From Acidimicrobiia bacterium (lineage in GTDB: Bacteria > Actinomycetota > Acidimicrobiia > Acidimicrobiales > CATQHL01): a stretch of DNA of 8,024 bases. The notes beneath the pieces were generated by a model. That model searched no databases, was not told where the DNA came from, and saw nothing but the letters and a program-made list of their open reading frames with translations. The position numbers and the translations under genes were made by a program. This document shows, piece by piece, positions 6,200 through 8,024 of this stretch; within the stretch, counting starts at the first letter, position 1; the number at the start of each line of letters is the position of its first letter. Location of the stretch: assembly GCA_021296435.1 (NCBI GenBank), contig JAGWAK010000073.1, positions 1-8,024 of the forward strand, read 5' to 3'.

Positions 6200-7600
6200 A
6201 TGACGCTGTGTGACGCCATGGCGTGGCTGGACCGCCACGTCAACCTGGAGGCCACCGCCGGAAAGGTGCACGGGCTGTCACTGGACCGGATGCGGTCGCT
6301 GGCGGCGGCGCTGGGCGACCCCCAGCGGGACTTCCCGGCGGTGCACATCACCGGCACCAACGGCAAGGGGTCTACGGCGCACCTGATCAGCCGCCTGTTC
6401 GCGGCGAGGGGGTTGTACGCCGGGACCTACACGAGCCCGCATGTCAGCAGCATCAACGAGCGCATACAGCTCGCCGGCGCCCCCATCGACGATGACACGC
6501 TCGCCGAACTGCTGGGGGACGTGCGGCGGGTGATCGAAGCCGCCGGGATCGAGCCCTCCTGGTTCGAGATCATGACCGGCGCGGCGCTGCGCTGCTTCGC
6601 CGACGCGGCGGTGGACGTGGCTGTCGTGGAGGTGGGCAAGCTGGGCCGGTACGACGCCACCAACGTGGTCGACGGCGACGTGGTGGTCGTCACGAACGTG
6701 GGGGAGGACCACACCGACGGCGGTCCCGGATGGCGGGCGGCAGTGGCGTGGGAGAAGGCCGGCATCGTGAAGCCCGGCGCGCTCCTCGTTCTGGGAGAGA
6801 CCGATCCGGCTCTGCGCGAGGTGTTCTGCGAGGTCGGACCCTCCCGGACGTTCCTGCGGGGGGAGGACTTCGCCTGCCTCCGCAACGACCTGGCACTCGG
6901 CGGAAGGATGCTGGACATCACCGCCGGCGGCCGCTACGAGGACGTTTTCCTGGAGTTGCACGGCCGGCACCAGGGCGACAACGCGGCGCTGGCAATCGCT
7001 GCCTGCGAGGCCTTCTTCGACACCCCGCTGCCTGCCGACGTCGTGAGCGAGGCGTTCGCCGGGGCCGGGCTGCCGGGGCGCCTGGAGGTGGTCGGTCGGG
7101 CGCCGCTGACCGTGGTCGACGGCGCGCACAACCCGGACGGGGCCTCCGCCGCCCGCGTCGCGCTCGAGGAGGACTTCGCCGGCGCGGCCCGCACCTTCAT
7201 GGTCATCGGCATGATGCGCGAGCGTGACCCGGCGCGGATGTTCGAAGAGATCGGCGCCGATCGCTGCGAGCTGCTCGTCACCACCACCGCACCGTCGCCC
7301 CGCGGTATCCCTGCGGTAGAACTGGCCCGCATCGCCGGCGAGGCGGGCATCGGTTGCGCGGCCGTCGAGGATCCCGCCGCCGCCCTCCGGCACGCCCCGG
7401 CGGACGCCGCCGACCGCGACCTCCCTCTACGTGGCCGGGGCCGCACGCAGCGCCGAAACGATCGAATCGGCCACCACCTGGAGCTTCTAGCTGAGACGAG
7501 CGGGGACGTCAGGTCGCCTCCCGTCCGGACACAGCACTGCCCTCGCGGCCCCACGCCCGGACACAGCACGGAACTCCGGCACGGCGACCGGCGCAGGTAG
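6200..7600 (+). CDS. folC: Folylpolyglutamate / dihydrofolate synthase with frameshifted C-terminus
   Basis: FolC is a cytoplasmic Mur-ligase-type enzyme. It joins glutamate to dihydropteroate and to folates using ATP. The open frame gives 466 residues. Visible family features are the N-terminal AWLDRHVNLEA, the P-loop HITGTNGKGST (49-59), the substrate segment TYTSPHVSSINERI, DATNVV, NVGEDHTD and the C-terminal domain motif VVDGAHNPDG (305-314). Similarity holds to about residue 405 (ending VEDPAAALRHAPADAADR) and is then lost. The conserved last strand, normally like GSLYVAGAAR, is found in the +1 frame from 7422 and stops at 7490. The last 59 residues or so of the open frame are therefore an artefact or mutant tail; the intact protein would have had about 430. 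Starting at 6200 there is no clear ribosome binding site; ATG 6218 is an alternative. It lies 81 bp after clpX. Confidence 0.85.
   Translation: MTLCDAMAWLDRHVNLEATAGKVHGLSLDRMRSLAAALGDPQRDFPAVHITGTNGKGSTAHLISRLFAARGLYAGTYTSPHVSSINERIQLAGAPIDDDTLAELLGDVRRVIEAAGIEPSWFEIMTGAALRCFADAAVDVAVVEVGKLGRYDATNVVDGDVVVVTNVGEDHTDGGPGWRAAVAWEKAGIVKPGALLVLGETDPALREVFCEVGPSRTFLRGEDFACLRNDLALGGRMLDITAGGRYEDVFLELHGRHQGDNAALAIAACEAFFDTPLPADVVSEAFAGAGLPGRLEVVGRAPLTVVDGAHNPDGASAARVALEEDFAGAARTFMVIGMMRERDPARMFEEIGADRCELLVTTTAPSPRGIPAVELARIAGEAGIGCAAVEDPAAALRHAPADAADRDLPLRGRGRTQRRNDRIGHHLELLAETSGDVRSPPVRTQHCPRGPTPGHSTELRHGDRRR
7422..7490 (+). pseudogene. folC: Out-of-frame remnant of the FolC C-terminus
   Basis: In the +1 frame relative to folC, bases 7422-7490 encode SLYVAGAARSAETIESATTW followed by Ser-Phe and a TAG stop. 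The first ten residues match the usual final strand and helix of FolC proteins. The residues normally just before this strand are missing from both frames. A small deletion whose length is not a multiple of three, near 7412-7422, explains it. A sequencing or assembly error is the main alternative. Confidence 0.75.
7525..7569. repeat. Two 13-bp direct repeats in the folC-ndk gap
   Basis: CCGGACACAGCAC occurs at 7525-7537 and again at 7557-7569, 32 bp apart. They lie after the presumed original end of folC. Two short copies could be a regulator site or a chance duplication; no function is claimed. Confidence 0.5.
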
Positions 7601-7626
7601 CCTGCATCCTGGTCCCTGGGCGGGAC
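7593..7626 (+). promoter_or_regulatory. Two adjacent hairpins and a possible -10 element before ndk
   Basis: GCAGG-TAG-CCTGC (7593-7605) is a perfect 5-bp stem with a 3-nt loop. GTCCC (7612-7616) and GGGAC (7622-7626) form a second 5-bp stem with a 5-nt loop. Neither is followed by a T tract. TAGCCT (7598-7603), the same hexamer as upstream of tRNA-Gly, lies within the first hairpin and could be the ndk -10 element, placing the start of transcription near 7610, just before the second hairpin. Hairpin and promoter readings of 7593-7605 compete. Confidence 0.35.
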
Positions 7627-7653
7627 ATCTCGGAGCGAACCGGAGCGGGAACG

Positions 7654-8024
7654 ATGGGTGCAACGCTGGTGCTGTGCAAGCCGGACGCGGTCGAGCGCGG
7701 CCTGGTCGGCGAGATCCTGAGTCGCTTCGAGCGCAAAGGGCTGCGGATCGCCGCGGCCCGGCTCCTGCAGATCGACGTCGACCTGGCGGCACGCCACTAC
7801 GCCGAGCACACCAACAAGCCGTTCTACCCCGAACTGCGTGACTTCATCGGCCGTTCGCCGACGCTGGCCCTCGTGCTGGAGGGACCCGAGGAGACCTACG
7901 CCATCGTGCGCACCCTGATGGGCCCGACGAACCCTGCGGGCGCCCCGCCGGGGACGATCCGCGGCGACTTCGGCCTGGAGGTCACCGAGAACCTCGTGCA
8001 CGGCAGCGACAGCGAGGCCTCCGC
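7654..8024 (+). CDS. ndk: Nucleoside diphosphate kinase, 3' end cut by the window edge
   Basis: Ndk moves the terminal phosphate from ATP to other nucleoside diphosphates through a phosphohistidine and balances the NTP and dNTP pools. The visible 123 residues are most of the usual length of about 135-140. The start ATG follows GGAG (7642-7645) by 8 bases. Conserved features are the phosphate-binding KPD at 9-11, F57, R86, T92, R103 and N113, and the catalytic H116 in the signature NLVHGSDS. The usual MGPTNPA and GTIRGDFG segments precede it. The short form with no extra domain is typical of bacteria. No break is seen, so the gene is presumably intact beyond the edge. Confidence 0.97.
   Translation, partial: MGATLVLCKPDAVERGLVGEILSRFERKGLRIAAARLLQIDVDLAARHYAEHTNKPFYPELRDFIGRSPTLALVLEGPEETYAIVRTLMGPTNPAGAPPGTIRGDFGLEVTENLVHGSDSEAS

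Noticed and set aside
4793..6271. A 492-codon open frame on the minus strand
   Set aside because: It lies opposite clpX, whose identity is certain. Its Leu/Gly/Asp/His-rich translation is the usual antisense shadow of a GC-rich gene.
6278..7393. A 371-codon open frame on the minus strand
   Set aside because: It is antisense to folC, with no motif and the same composition bias as other shadows.

Overview
This is a high-GC window from an actinobacterium (Actinomycetota). Class Acidimicrobiia is my best guess, inferred from gene order and protein wording and not proven. Support comes from the GC-rich codons, GTG and TTG starts, the ClpX and trigger factor sequence style, a DUF222/HNH (13E12-type) protein, and the block tig-clpP-clpX-folC-ndk with only one clpP.

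Left part (1-2447), accessory and partly decayed. On the minus strand, running off the left edge, lies the wreck of an MFS transporter gene: an N-terminal third joined to a C-terminal piece, with the middle missing and a probable one-base deletion. Divergent to it is a DUF222-HNH endonuclease gene (852-2357). Its upstream region is relatively AT-rich, with a TANNNT promoter, a 13-bp palindrome and a possible 16-codon leader ORF. Its third-codon-position usage switches from G to C midway, as if two segments had been joined. It ends in a low-complexity tail that takes its stop codon from the first of two related 42-bp repeats (72-bp spacing). The repeats sit beside the 3' end of a minus-strand tRNA-Gly(UCC), 2448-2518.

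Right part (2519-8024), conserved core, all on the plus strand. tRNA-Gly and tig are divergently transcribed from a 114-bp gap. Trigger factor (tig), which binds nascent chains, is followed by the ClpP peptidase and the ClpX unfoldase. Together they form a protein folding and degradation module. Next come folC (folate synthesis and polyglutamylation) and the first 123 codons of ndk (nucleoside diphosphate kinase), which runs off the right edge. The folC 3' end is frameshifted: the conserved C-terminal strand is found in another frame and stops at 7490, while the open frame runs to 7600.

No wholly new system is visible. The points most worth a second look are the mosaic DUF222-HNH gene with its repeat-derived end, the repeat pair by the tRNA, the folC frameshift, the probably leaderless start of tig, and the loss of the FKBP aromatic residues in trigger factor. 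Gene-free gaps of more than 50 bp are 643-851 (promoter region), 2369-2447 (repeats), 2519-2632 (divergent promoters), 4037-4151 (clpP leader), 4797-4849 (clpX ribosome binding site), 6119-6199 (possible folC promoter) and 7491-7653 (short repeats and two hairpins before ndk).
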